A DNA stretch of 5,463 nt. Source: an uncultured Lysobacter sp. (lineage in GTDB: Bacteria; Pseudomonadota; Gammaproteobacteria; Xanthomonadales; Xanthomonadaceae). Position numbers and translations under genes: made by a program. Below, in pieces: positions 1 to 5,463 of the stretch (the first letter of the stretch is position 1; each line of letters starts with the position of its first letter). Under the pieces are notes generated by a model. That model did not search any database. It was not told the DNA's origin and saw only the letters and a program-made list of their open reading frames with translations. The stretch lies in contig CADCUA010000605.1 of NCBI GenBank assembly GCA_902805755.1, positions 1 through 5,463 on the forward strand, read 5' to 3'.

Positions 1-518
1 GTCCGGGCCTGGTCGGTGGTCACTGCATCGGCGTGGATCCGTACTACCTGACGCACAAGGCGCAGCAGATCGGCTACCACCCCGAGATGATCCTGGCCGG
101 CCGTCGCGTCAACGACTGCATGGGCGCGCACGTGGCCGGCCGTGTGGTGCGGCTGATGTCCGAGCGCCGCCGTCCGAACGGCGCACGCGCGCTGGTGCTG
201 GGCCTGGCGTTCAAGGAGAACTGCCCGGACCTGCGCAACACGAAGGTGGTCGACATCATCAACGAGCTCAAGAGCTTCAATGTTGAAGTCGATGTGCACG
301 ATCCGTGGGTCAACGGCCGCCTCGCCGAGCACGAGTACGGCATCAGCCTCGTGGAATCGCCGGAACACGGCGTCTATGACGCGGTGATCATCGCCGTGCC
401 GCACCGCGACTTCATCGCGATGGGCGCTGAAGGCGTGCGCCGCTTCGGCAACGACAAAGCCATCGTGTTCGACGTCAAGCGCGCCCTGCCGCGCGAGACC
501 GTCGACGGCTGCCTGTAA
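1..518 (+). CDS. tviB: Nucleotide-sugar 6-dehydrogenase, TviB/WbpA type (5' partial, C-terminal part)
   Basis: The reading frame is open from base 3 to the TAA at 516-518, giving 171 residues. Family members are about 420-430 aa, so the N-terminal NAD-binding Rossmann domain lies outside the window. The visible part opens with [16 protein letters not shown], the active-site segment of the UDP-glucose/GDP-mannose dehydrogenase family. Its Cys is the catalytic thiol for the two-step NAD-dependent oxidation of the sugar C6 alcohol to a carboxylate. The rest is the UDP-binding C-terminal domain, with [15 protein letters not shown] and VDVHDPWV. Gly after HCI (where UDP-glucose dehydrogenases usually have Pro), followed by YYLTHKAQ and ILAGRR, is typical of the UDP-GlcNAc 6-dehydrogenases TviB and WbpA. 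Substrate is therefore probably UDP-GlcNAc, but UDP-Glc cannot be excluded. An epimerase follows after 20 nt, a usual pairing for making galacturonic-type sugars. GTG at 33 is an internal Val, not a start. Confidence 0.93.
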   Translation, partial: PGLVGGHCIGVDPYYLTHKAQQIGYHPEMILAGRRVNDCMGAHVAGRVVRLMSERRRPNGARALVLGLAFKENCPDLRNTKVVDIINELKSFNVEVDVHDPWVNGRLAEHEYGISLVESPEHGVYDAVIIAVPHRDFIAMGAEGVRRFGNDKAIVFDVKRALPRETVDGCL

Positions 519-538
519 ACCAACCGGGCCTCGACACG

Positions 539-1546
539 ATGCGCGTTCTAGTTACCGGCGCGGCCGGCTTCATCGGATCCAATCTCAGCGAACGCCTGCT
601 CGAACGCGGCGACGAGGTGCTGGGTTTCGACAACCTCAACGACTACTACGATCCGACGCTGAAGGAGGCGCGCCTGGCGCGTCTGCTGCCGCACGAGCGT
701 TTCCGCTTCGTGCGCGGCTCGCTGGAGGATCGCGACGCCGTCGAACAGGCGTTTGCGGACTTCGAGCCGCAGCGCGTGGTCAACCTCGCGGCACAGGCCG
801 GCGTGCGCTATTCGCTGGAGAACCCGCGCGCGTACATCGACGCGAACATCGTCGGCTTCCTCAACATCCTGGAAGCCTGCCGGCACCGCGGCGTCGAGCA
901 CCTGGTGTACGCGTCTTCGAGCTCGGTGTACGGGTCGAACAAGAAGCTGCCGTTCGCGGTCGAAGACAGCGTCGACCACCCGGTGAGCCTGTACGCGGCG
1001 AGCAAGAAGTCGAACGAACTGATGGCGCACACGTACAGCCATCTGTTCAACCTGCCCACCACCGGCCTGCGGTTTTTCACCGTGTATGGCCCGTGGGGCC
1101 GCCCGGACATGGCGCTGTTCCTGTTCACGCGCAACATCCTGGAAGGCAAGCCGATCGACGTGTTCAACAACGGTCGGCATTCGCGCGATTTCACCTTCGT
1201 CGACGACATCGTCGAAGGCGTCATCCGCACGCTGGACCGCGTGCCGGGTCCCGACCCCACGTACGACCCGATGCAGCCGTCGCCCGCGACGTCCAGTGCC
1301 CCGTACCGCGTCTACAACATCGGCAACCATCAGCCGGTGGAACTGCTGCGCTACATCGAAGTCCTCGAACAGTGCTTGGGGCGCAAGGCGGAACTGCGCC
1401 TGCTTCCACTGCAGCCCGGTGACGTGCCGGACACGTGCGCCGATGTCTCCGCACTGCAGCGCGATACCGGCTATTCGCCGTCAACGACGATCGAGGAAGG
1501 CATCCGCCGCTTCGTCGAGTGGTACCGCCCGTTCTACGGCGTCTGA
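539..1546 (+). CDS. NAD-dependent nucleotide-sugar epimerase, UDP-glucuronate 4-epimerase type
   Basis: A complete 335-aa short-chain dehydrogenase/reductase of the extended class, at the normal family length. The N-terminus carries the NAD-binding GAAGFIG motif (residues 7-13). The catalytic set follows: a Ser cluster at 126-129 before VYG, and Tyr152/Lys156 in [14 protein letters not shown] near residues 31-39, [16 protein letters not shown] near 177-192 and the [10 protein letters not shown] stretch near 216-225 are hallmarks of UDP-glucuronate 4-epimerases (LspL/CapI/GlaKP-like), which interconvert UDP-GlcA and UDP-GalA by C4 oxidation and re-reduction. It is cytoplasmic. It follows the dehydrogenase by 20 nt and probably shares its transcript. 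The ATG at 539 is chosen because the Rossmann strand starts directly after it; there is no clear Shine-Dalgarno sequence. Given the TviB-like neighbour it may act on UDP-GlcNAcA. The class is secure, the exact substrate is not. Confidence 0.93.
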   Translation: MRVLVTGAAGFIGSNLSERLLERGDEVLGFDNLNDYYDPTLKEARLARLLPHERFRFVRGSLEDRDAVEQAFADFEPQRVVNLAAQAGVRYSLENPRAYIDANIVGFLNILEACRHRGVEHLVYASSSSVYGSNKKLPFAVEDSVDHPVSLYAASKKSNELMAHTYSHLFNLPTTGLRFFTVYGPWGRPDMALFLFTRNILEGKPIDVFNNGRHSRDFTFVDDIVEGVIRTLDRVPGPDPTYDPMQPSPATSSAPYRVYNIGNHQPVELLRYIEVLEQCLGRKAELRLLPLQPGDVPDTCADVSALQRDTGYSPSTTIEEGIRRFVEWYRPFYGV

Positions 1547-1639
1547 TCGCGTCACAAACTGCCGGTTTATGGCCGGCTGCACCCACCGTCCGCGTTCATT
1601 GATGCGGACACCCCCAAAATGTCGGATAGGAAACCCAAC
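1547..1639 (+). promoter_or_regulatory. Intergenic leader with two hairpins upstream of the export operon
   Basis: This 93-nt gap separates the sugar-nucleotide genes from the export genes; all other gaps are 9-20 nt. It holds two perfect inverted repeats. GCCGG at 1561-1565 pairs with CCGGC at 1573-1577 over a 7-nt loop. GTCCGC at 1588-1593 pairs with GCGGAC at 1604-1609, extendable by a G-U and a U-A pair to an 8-bp stem with a 6-nt loop. Neither is followed by a run of T, so neither is a standard intrinsic terminator. The second ends 30 nt before the lipoprotein start. I infer a promoter or leader region for the downstream operon; I cannot point to convincing -35/-10 boxes. Confidence 0.35.
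1628..1631 (+). promoter_or_regulatory. Ribosome binding site AGGA that decides the start at 1640
   Basis: AGGA lies 8 nt before ATG 1640. The in-frame ATG at 1619 has no comparable site upstream and would put charged residues in front of an already complete lipoprotein signal peptide. The site therefore favours the 1640 start. Confidence 0.6.
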
Positions 1640-2254
1640 ATGAAATGCTCCGGCCTCGTTGCTCTCTCTCTCACCGCCCTGCTCTCGGCCTGCGCCACCA
1701 CCGGCACGGGTACCGCCGGTGCACCGCCTGCCGAATCCGCCGTGGTCGACGCCTACAAGATCGGCGTTGACGATGAAGTCCAGGTCTCCGTGTGGCGCAA
1801 CCCGGACCTGAGCGTCAAGGCTCCGGTTCGCCCCGACGGCATGATCTCGGTCCCGCTGGTCGGCGACGTCATGGCCGGCGGCCGTTCGCCGACCGAAGTC
1901 GCGGACGAGATCAAGGGCAAGCTCAAGACCTTCGTGGTCGACCCGCAGGTCACCGTCGTGCTGACCGAACTGCGCAGCCACGAGTACCTGTCCCGCGTCC
2001 GCGTCACCGGTGCGGTGCGCACGCCGGTTTCGATCCCGTACCGCCAGGGCATGACCGTGCTCGACGCCGTGCTGGCCGCCGGTGGCATCACCGAGTTCGC
2101 CGCCCCGGACCGCTCCAACCTGTACCGCAAGGCGGGTGAGAGCACCGGCACGTACCAGGTCCGTCTGGACAGCGTGCTCAACAGCGGTGACCTGTCGACC
2201 AATTACAAAGTCGCGCCGGGCGACGTCATCACCGTTCCGGAACGCGTGCTCTGA
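1640..2254 (+). CDS. Polysaccharide export lipoprotein (short Wza-like OPX protein)
   Basis: A 204-aa outer-membrane polysaccharide export (OPX) protein. Residues 1-18 are a lipoprotein signal peptide with lipobox LSAC. Cys18 would be lipidated, and Ala at +2 does not signal inner-membrane retention. Residues about 37-110 form the polysaccharide export domain (YKIGVDDEVQVSVWRNP, then RPDGMISVPLVGDV). Residues about 118-190 are one SLBB domain (RVTGAVRTPV, then GMTVLDAVLAAGGI). The protein ends with the usual PGDVITVPE. E. coli Wza is about 380 aa and has further SLBB-like domains plus a C-terminal amphipathic helix that crosses the outer membrane; those are absent here. It probably forms a periplasmic ring under the outer membrane that carries polymer passed on from the co-polymerase encoded next. 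Length and order match the OPX proteins of exosortase-linked loci. ATG 1619 would add 7 residues and is judged less likely. Confidence 0.92.
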   Translation: MKCSGLVALSLTALLSACATTGTGTAGAPPAESAVVDAYKIGVDDEVQVSVWRNPDLSVKAPVRPDGMISVPLVGDVMAGGRSPTEVADEIKGKLKTFVVDPQVTVVLTELRSHEYLSRVRVTGAVRTPVSIPYRQGMTVLDAVLAAGGITEFAAPDRSNLYRKAGESTGTYQVRLDSVLNSGDLSTNYKVAPGDVITVPERVL

Positions 2255-2257
2255 GGG
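2252..2257 (+). promoter_or_regulatory. Ribosome binding site TGAGGG overlapping the preceding stop codon
   Basis: The TGA stop of the export lipoprotein gene (2252-2254) is part of TGAGGG, a good Shine-Dalgarno match. It ends 8 nt before GTG 2266. This supports the GTG start of the chain-length gene; the next in-frame ATG is not until 2326 and would remove the first 20 residues. The layout suggests translational coupling. Confidence 0.65.
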
Positions 2258-2265
2258 ATTCAGCC

Positions 2266-3852
2266 GTGAATAACCAAATCGTCGAATGGCGTGCACCGCA
2301 AAGCCGTTTGCCGGCGGCGGTGACCATGCTCCCCGTTGTTGCGAAGGAGGCCAAGCGGCGCTCCTTCTGGCTCGCGGCCGTCTTCGCGACGATCGCCCTG
2401 CTGGCGCTGCTCATCGGCTGGGATGCGCCGAAACAGTTCACGTCCTCGACCACGATGCTGGTCGAGGAGGCGAGCAACATCGAGCCCTTGCTCAAGGGCC
2501 GCACGGCACCCTCCAACAACGCGGCCAACGTCATCGACCGTGCGGGTGTTGCACGGCAGGTCGCGTTCAGCAGCCGCGTCATGGAGGACATCCTCAAGAC
2601 CGGTGGCTGGTACCAGAAGGACATGGACCCGATCGAGAAGCTGCAGCTGATCGACCAGATCACGGCCAGCACCGAGATCGAAAGTCCGGACGACAACCCC
2701 AAGCTCGTCAAGATCAGCTACACCGACTCCGATCCGCAGCGCGCGCAGAAGATCACCCAGCGCTTCGCCCAGCTGATCATCGAGGAAAGCCATCGCACGG
2801 AAGAACGTGAAAGCCGCGCGGCATTCACCTTCCTGGATTCGCAGGTCAAGGACTACCACAAGCGTCTGACCGATGCGGAAAACAAGCTGGCGGCGTACCG
2901 CAAGGCGCATCCGGAAGTGATGATGGGCGATCAGGAAGACGTCACCCGTCGCATCACCACGCTGCGCACCGAGCTGGACCGCTCGATGATGGATTACGCC
3001 GACCAGAGCTCCCGCGCCGGCGCATGGCAGTCGCACCTCGCACGTGAAAGCCGTATGGCGGTGACCCAGGCTCGTCCGAATGCACTGCGCGGTCAGCTCA
3101 ACACGCTGTATGCCGAGCGCGACAAGCTCTCCGGCACCGTCACGGCCCAGCATCCGGATATGCGGGCGATCAACAACCAGATCGCTGCGGCCGAACGGCA
3201 GTTGCGTAGTGGTGGTGGTCCGGCTGTTGGCACCGCGGCTTCGGCAGCGATGAGCCCTGAGTACACCGGCGTCCGCACCCAGGCGGCGGAAGCGGCAGGC
3301 ATGCGCTCGGCTTCGGCCTCGCGTCTGTCGGTGGGCCAGCGGCTGATCAAGGAAGAACTCGACCGTCTGACGCGCGTCGCAACACTTGGCGGCGAGCTGG
3401 CGAACCTGACCCGCAATTTCGAGCTCAACCGCACCCTGTACCAGGACCTGGCCGAGCGCCGCGAGAACGCACGCCTGGCCATGAACCTGGACGCGCAGAA
3501 GGGCGGCCTGAACTTCCGCGTGCAGGAACCGGCGAACCTGCCGGTGCGCTCGGAAGGCGTCAGCCTGACCCACTTCGCAACGGGTGGCCTCGCGCTCGCC
3601 GTCGCCGCGCCGCTGCTGCTGCTGTTCGGCTGGGTGCGCTTCGATCCCCGCGTACGCACGGCTTCGCAGATCGAGACGGTTTCGGGTCTGCCGGTACTCG
3701 GCACGATCCCCGCCGGTCCGGGGCCGCGCCATGGCGGCTACGCCACGGCAGGCGGATCCGGTGCCACTGCGGTCGACCGCAAGTCGCGATGGACGGTGCC
3801 CCTGCTGCTGGCGGTCCCGGTCGCCTATGCCCTTGCAATGATCCTTCGATAG
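2266..3852 (+). CDS. Polysaccharide chain-length determinant / co-polymerase (Wzz/GumC-like, XrtA-locus type)
   Basis: A 528-aa inner-membrane polysaccharide co-polymerase. After a cytoplasmic N-terminus, TM1 lies at about residues 33-51, followed by FTSSTTMLVEE, the start of the Wzz domain. The periplasmic part (about 52-433) has long charged helices predicted as coiled coil, notably 160-215 (RFAQLIIEESHRTEE, then FLDSQVKDY, then AENKLAAYRK) and 355-415. A Gly/Ala/Ser-rich linker at about 314-332 interrupts them. EPANLPVRSEG (421-431) is the Pro motif before TM2 (about 435-456). FDPRVRTASQIE then GLPVLGTIP (459-482) is the cytoplasmic linker that joins TM2 to the kinase in fused Wzc proteins. 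Here it leads instead to a third hydrophobic segment (about 510-527) at the C-terminus. As I recall the family, the IIEES and FLDxQ motifs and a third segment are seen in chain-length proteins of PEP-CTERM/XrtA loci. It should set polymer length and link the polymerase to the OPX protein. GTG start. Confidence 0.92.
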   Translation: MNNQIVEWRAPQSRLPAAVTMLPVVAKEAKRRSFWLAAVFATIALLALLIGWDAPKQFTSSTTMLVEEASNIEPLLKGRTAPSNNAANVIDRAGVARQVAFSSRVMEDILKTGGWYQKDMDPIEKLQLIDQITASTEIESPDDNPKLVKISYTDSDPQRAQKITQRFAQLIIEESHRTEERESRAAFTFLDSQVKDYHKRLTDAENKLAAYRKAHPEVMMGDQEDVTRRITTLRTELDRSMMDYADQSSRAGAWQSHLARESRMAVTQARPNALRGQLNTLYAERDKLSGTVTAQHPDMRAINNQIAAAERQLRSGGGPAVGTAASAAMSPEYTGVRTQAAEAAGMRSASASRLSVGQRLIKEELDRLTRVATLGGELANLTRNFELNRTLYQDLAERRENARLAMNLDAQKGGLNFRVQEPANLPVRSEGVSLTHFATGGLALAVAAPLLLLFGWVRFDPRVRTASQIETVSGLPVLGTIPAGPGPRHGGYATAGGSGATAVDRKSRWTVPLLLAVPVAYALAMILR

Positions 3853-3853
3853 G
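3850..3853 (+). promoter_or_regulatory. Ribosome binding site TAGG overlapping the preceding stop codon
   Basis: The TAG stop of the chain-length gene (3850-3852) plus the next G makes a weak Shine-Dalgarno sequence. It lies 8 nt from ATG 3862 but only 2 nt from the in-frame GTG 3856, so ATG 3862 is preferred. Confidence 0.5.
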
Positions 3854-3861
3854 CCGTGAAC

Positions 3862-4608
3862 ATGATCAGCCCTGACACTCTCTCGAAAACCGAAGATCGC
3901 GTGGTCGAGCATGTCACGCCCGACCGTCCGCTGACCCGCACGCAGGAACACACGGCGCTGACGCCGGCCCATCTGCGCGAGCGCGCGGTCATCTCCGCGG
4001 ACGACATGGGCCTGCCGCAGGTCGACGCGTTCCGTGACATCCGCACGCGCCTGCTGGCCATCGCAGGCGACAACAACATCGTGACGCTGGTGGTGCCGGT
4101 CAGTGCCGGCAGTGGCGGCAGCTTCGTGGCGCGCAACATCGCGGCGGCGTTCGCATTCGACGAATCCAAGAGCGCGGTGCTCGTGGATTGCGACCTGCGC
4201 ACGCCCTCGCAGCACCAGACGATGCGCGTCGAACCCAGCCGCGGCGGCCTGCTGAGCTACCTGGATAATCCGGCGACCTCGGTCTCGGACATCCTGTACG
4301 AAACCGGCATCCCGCGCCTGCGCCTGATTCCGACCGGCGGCAAGCCCACGCGTCACTCGGAGTATTTCTCCTCGTTCCGCATGCGCCTGCTGATCGACTC
4401 CCTGCGCAGCCGTTATCCGGACCGCTACCTGTTCCTGGATGGTCCGGCCGTGCGCGGTGCACCCGACGCCCGAATCCTGGCCGAGATCGCCGATGTGGTG
4501 GTTCTGGTGGCCGGCTATGGCCACGACACTGCTGAGGACATCGCCCGCGCTGCGGCGAATTTCGATCCGGCCAAGTTCGCGGGCGTCGTCTTCAACGAAG
4601 ACGTATGA
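3862..4608 (+). CDS. BY-kinase-like P-loop protein (CpsD/CapB family) with degenerate Walker A; probable pseudokinase
   Basis: A 248-aa cytoplasmic protein from ATG 3862 (250 aa from GTG 3856; residue numbers here follow the 250-aa form). It aligns by eye over its full length with the bacterial tyrosine kinase/ParA-MinD fold, closest to the XrtA-locus tyrosine autokinase group. Walker A' is intact (VLVDCDLR, Asp111, Asp113, Arg115). Walker B is present as YLFLDGP (Asp195). RLRLIPTGG, RMRLLIDSL and RYPDR are family landmarks. The Walker A segment reads SAGSGGSF where active members have PGEGKS/T, so Gly88 replaces the nucleotide-binding Lys. The EX2RX2R-like motif is DAFRDIR (57-63), with Asp for Glu. 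The chain ends shortly after the last core strand, with no Tyr in the final 29 residues, so there is no autophosphorylation cluster. It is likely a non-catalytic partner of the chain-length protein encoded just upstream. Residual nucleotide binding is possible. The fold is confident, loss of activity is inferred. Confidence 0.88.
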   Translation: MISPDTLSKTEDRVVEHVTPDRPLTRTQEHTALTPAHLRERAVISADDMGLPQVDAFRDIRTRLLAIAGDNNIVTLVVPVSAGSGGSFVARNIAAAFAFDESKSAVLVDCDLRTPSQHQTMRVEPSRGGLLSYLDNPATSVSDILYETGIPRLRLIPTGGKPTRHSEYFSSFRMRLLIDSLRSRYPDRYLFLDGPAVRGAPDARILAEIADVVVLVAGYGHDTAEDIARAAANFDPAKFAGVVFNEDV

Positions 4609-4610
4609 GG
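4606..4610 (+). promoter_or_regulatory. Ribosome binding site TGAGG overlapping the preceding stop codon
   Basis: The TGA stop at 4606-4608 is read into TGAGG, 8 nt before ATG 4619. ATG 4613, in the same frame, would be only 2 nt away. A competing site, GAAGGA at 4625-4630, lies 9 nt before GTG 4640, also in frame, so the start of the beta-barrel gene is not fully settled. Confidence 0.5.
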
Positions 4611-4618
4611 CGATGCCA

Positions 4619-5463
4619 ATGAATGAAGGACGGGAGACCGTGAACTACCGCACCCCCCCAGCCGGCCTGGCGAAAGCGACCCTCTGCGTGGCCCTGCTGT
4701 CCGTGATGCCTGGCAACTCTCGCGCCTTCGACGTCGAATACGAGGCCGGCCTGGCCGCGCAGCACAGCGACAACATCGCGCTGCGCGACGCGGACCCGGT
4801 CAGCGACACCGTCATCTCGCCGCGGCTGTGGTTTTCGGCCGAGCAGAATGGCGGATCGGTGAAGTTGTCCGCGCAGGGTTCGGCCGAGTACCGCACCTAC
4901 GTCAGCGGCACGTTCAATGACCAGGTCCGCGGCAGGCTGTCCGGACAGCTGCTCTGGGCCGTGGTGCCACAGCGCGTGGACTTCGTGGTCAACGACTACC
5001 TGAGCGTGCAGCCGATCAACGAGTTCGAAGCGTTCTCGCCGGATAACCTGCAACAGGTCAACGTGCTCAGCGCGGGCCCGACGTTCTACGCGCGCTTCGG
5101 GCCGGCCATGCGTGGCCAGCTCGACCTGCGCTACCTGGACAGCTACGCGGAAGAAAACGAAGCGTTCAATACGAACCAGTACAGCGGCGCCGCGCGCTTG
5201 CTGCGTGACGTCAAACCGTGGCTCACGGTGGGCGCGGCAGCGGAGGCAAAGGACGTCCGGTTCAGCCTGCCGGGACGCATTTCGGATTACACCCAGCAGG
5301 ATGCTTACGTTTCAGCCACGATTGACCGCCGACGCCTGGATGCACGCGTCGACCTGGGCTATTCGCGGCTGGAGATGGACAGCGTCGCCACGATGGGCGC
5401 GCCGATGTCGCGGTCCTACCCGCTGGGGCGGGTGTCGGTGGATTTCACCCCGAACCCGCGCAG
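4619..5463 (+). CDS. Outer-membrane beta-barrel protein of the exopolysaccharide locus (3' partial)
   Basis: The frame is open from ATG 4619 to the window end, giving 281 codons with no stop; the C-terminus is missing. The N-terminus is a Sec signal peptide with hydrophobic core at about residues 17-31 (LAKATLCVALLSVMP) and a likely cut after NSRA (residue 36). The mature protein shows repeated alternating strands ending in aromatic residues, for example VKLSAQGSAEYRTYV, GQLDLRYLDSY and RLDARVDLGYSRLEM. WAVVPQR (113-119) and PDNLQQVN (141-148) are recognisable landmarks of the beta-barrel proteins in exosortase-linked exopolysaccharide loci (TIGR03016-like, called from memory). It follows the kinase-like gene by 10 nt. 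Likely role: integral outer-membrane component of polymer export, or a structural protein of the secretion system. Other in-frame starts are ATG 4613 and GTG 4640; the last would give a cleaner basic n-region and has a stronger Shine-Dalgarno sequence. The beta-barrel call is confident, the precise function is not. Confidence 0.8.
   Translation, partial: MNEGRETVNYRTPPAGLAKATLCVALLSVMPGNSRAFDVEYEAGLAAQHSDNIALRDADPVSDTVISPRLWFSAEQNGGSVKLSAQGSAEYRTYVSGTFNDQVRGRLSGQLLWAVVPQRVDFVVNDYLSVQPINEFEAFSPDNLQQVNVLSAGPTFYARFGPAMRGQLDLRYLDSYAEENEAFNTNQYSGAARLLRDVKPWLTVGAAAEAKDVRFSLPGRISDYTQQDAYVSATIDRRRLDARVDLGYSRLEMDSVATMGAPMSRSYPLGRVSVDFTPNPR

Noticed and set aside
33..35. GTG 33 as the start of the first gene
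   Set aside because: The frame is open upstream to the window edge and encodes the conserved [10 protein letters not shown] active-site segment, so this GTG is an internal Val.
1561..1609. Intrinsic terminator after the epimerase gene
   Set aside because: Hairpins are present but short (5-8 bp), and no T-run follows either stem.
1619..1621. ATG 1619 as the start of the export lipoprotein
   Set aside because: It has no good ribosome site and would add charged residues before a complete lipoprotein signal peptide. ATG 1640 has AGGA at 8 nt.
548..2296. Antisense open frames at 548-1330 and 1481-2296
   Set aside because: Both are complements of real genes (epimerase and export lipoprotein). 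They show biased composition, no motifs and no ribosome sites worth noting.
2260..4524. Antisense open frame of 754 codons on the - strand across the chain-length and kinase-like genes
   Set aside because: It lies opposite two well-recognised genes. Its translation is rich in Arg, His, Gln and Ala with no recognisable domain, as expected for the complement of high-GC codons.
2264..4645. Shared CCGTGAA(T/C) at 2264, 3854 and 4638, near three gene starts
   Set aside because: It could mark GTG starts at 2266, 3856 and 4640. At 3856 the ribosome site would be only 2 nt away, and the stop/Shine-Dalgarno overlap with 8-nt spacing fits 2266, 3862 and 4619 better. Probably chance, though GTG 4640 stays a real alternative.
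1..5463. CRISPR arrays, tRNA/rRNA genes, insertion sequences and attachment sites
   Set aside because: No direct-repeat arrays, transposase genes, terminal inverted repeats or RNA gene landmarks were seen; nearly every base is in a coding gene.

Overview
The window is a compact, high-GC stretch with six genes, all on the + strand. It is part of an exopolysaccharide biosynthesis and export locus in a Gram-negative bacterium. The lipoprotein signal peptide, the outer-membrane beta-barrel protein and the Wza/Wzc-type parts show a diderm envelope. The GC-rich third codon positions and the protein flavour suggest a gamma- or betaproteobacterium, most likely the Xanthomonadaceae/Lysobacter group. 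That placement is by resemblance only. The first and last genes are cut by the window edges.

Layout: (1) 1-518, C-terminal part of a nucleotide-sugar 6-dehydrogenase of the TviB/WbpA type. (2) 539-1546, an NAD-dependent epimerase of the UDP-glucuronate 4-epimerase type. (3) 1547-1639, the only sizeable intergenic gap, holding two short hairpins. (4) 1640-2254, a short Wza-like (OPX) export lipoprotein. (5) 2266-3852, a Wzz/GumC-like chain-length determinant (co-polymerase). (6) 3862-4608, a separate BY-kinase-like cytoplasmic ATPase with a broken Walker A motif. (7) 4619-5463, the start of an outer-membrane beta-barrel protein.

How they fit together: genes 1-2 make an activated uronic acid (UDP-GlcA/GalA or the N-acetyl versions). 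Genes 4-7 are envelope parts: a periplasmic/outer-membrane export lipoprotein, an inner-membrane co-polymerase, its cytoplasmic regulator and a beta-barrel that may form the outer-membrane passage. The order OPX, chain length, tyrosine kinase-like, beta-barrel is that of exosortase (XrtA/PEP-CTERM) associated exopolysaccharide loci. No exosortase or PEP-CTERM protein is in the window, so that assignment is inference.

Main points of interest: the kinase-like protein has Gly where the P-loop Lys should be and has no tyrosine tail, so it looks like a pseudokinase. The OPX protein lacks the outer-membrane-spanning helix of Wza, and a beta-barrel gene lies in the same operon. At three consecutive gene junctions the stop codon is built into the Shine-Dalgarno sequence, each exactly 8 nt from the next start.
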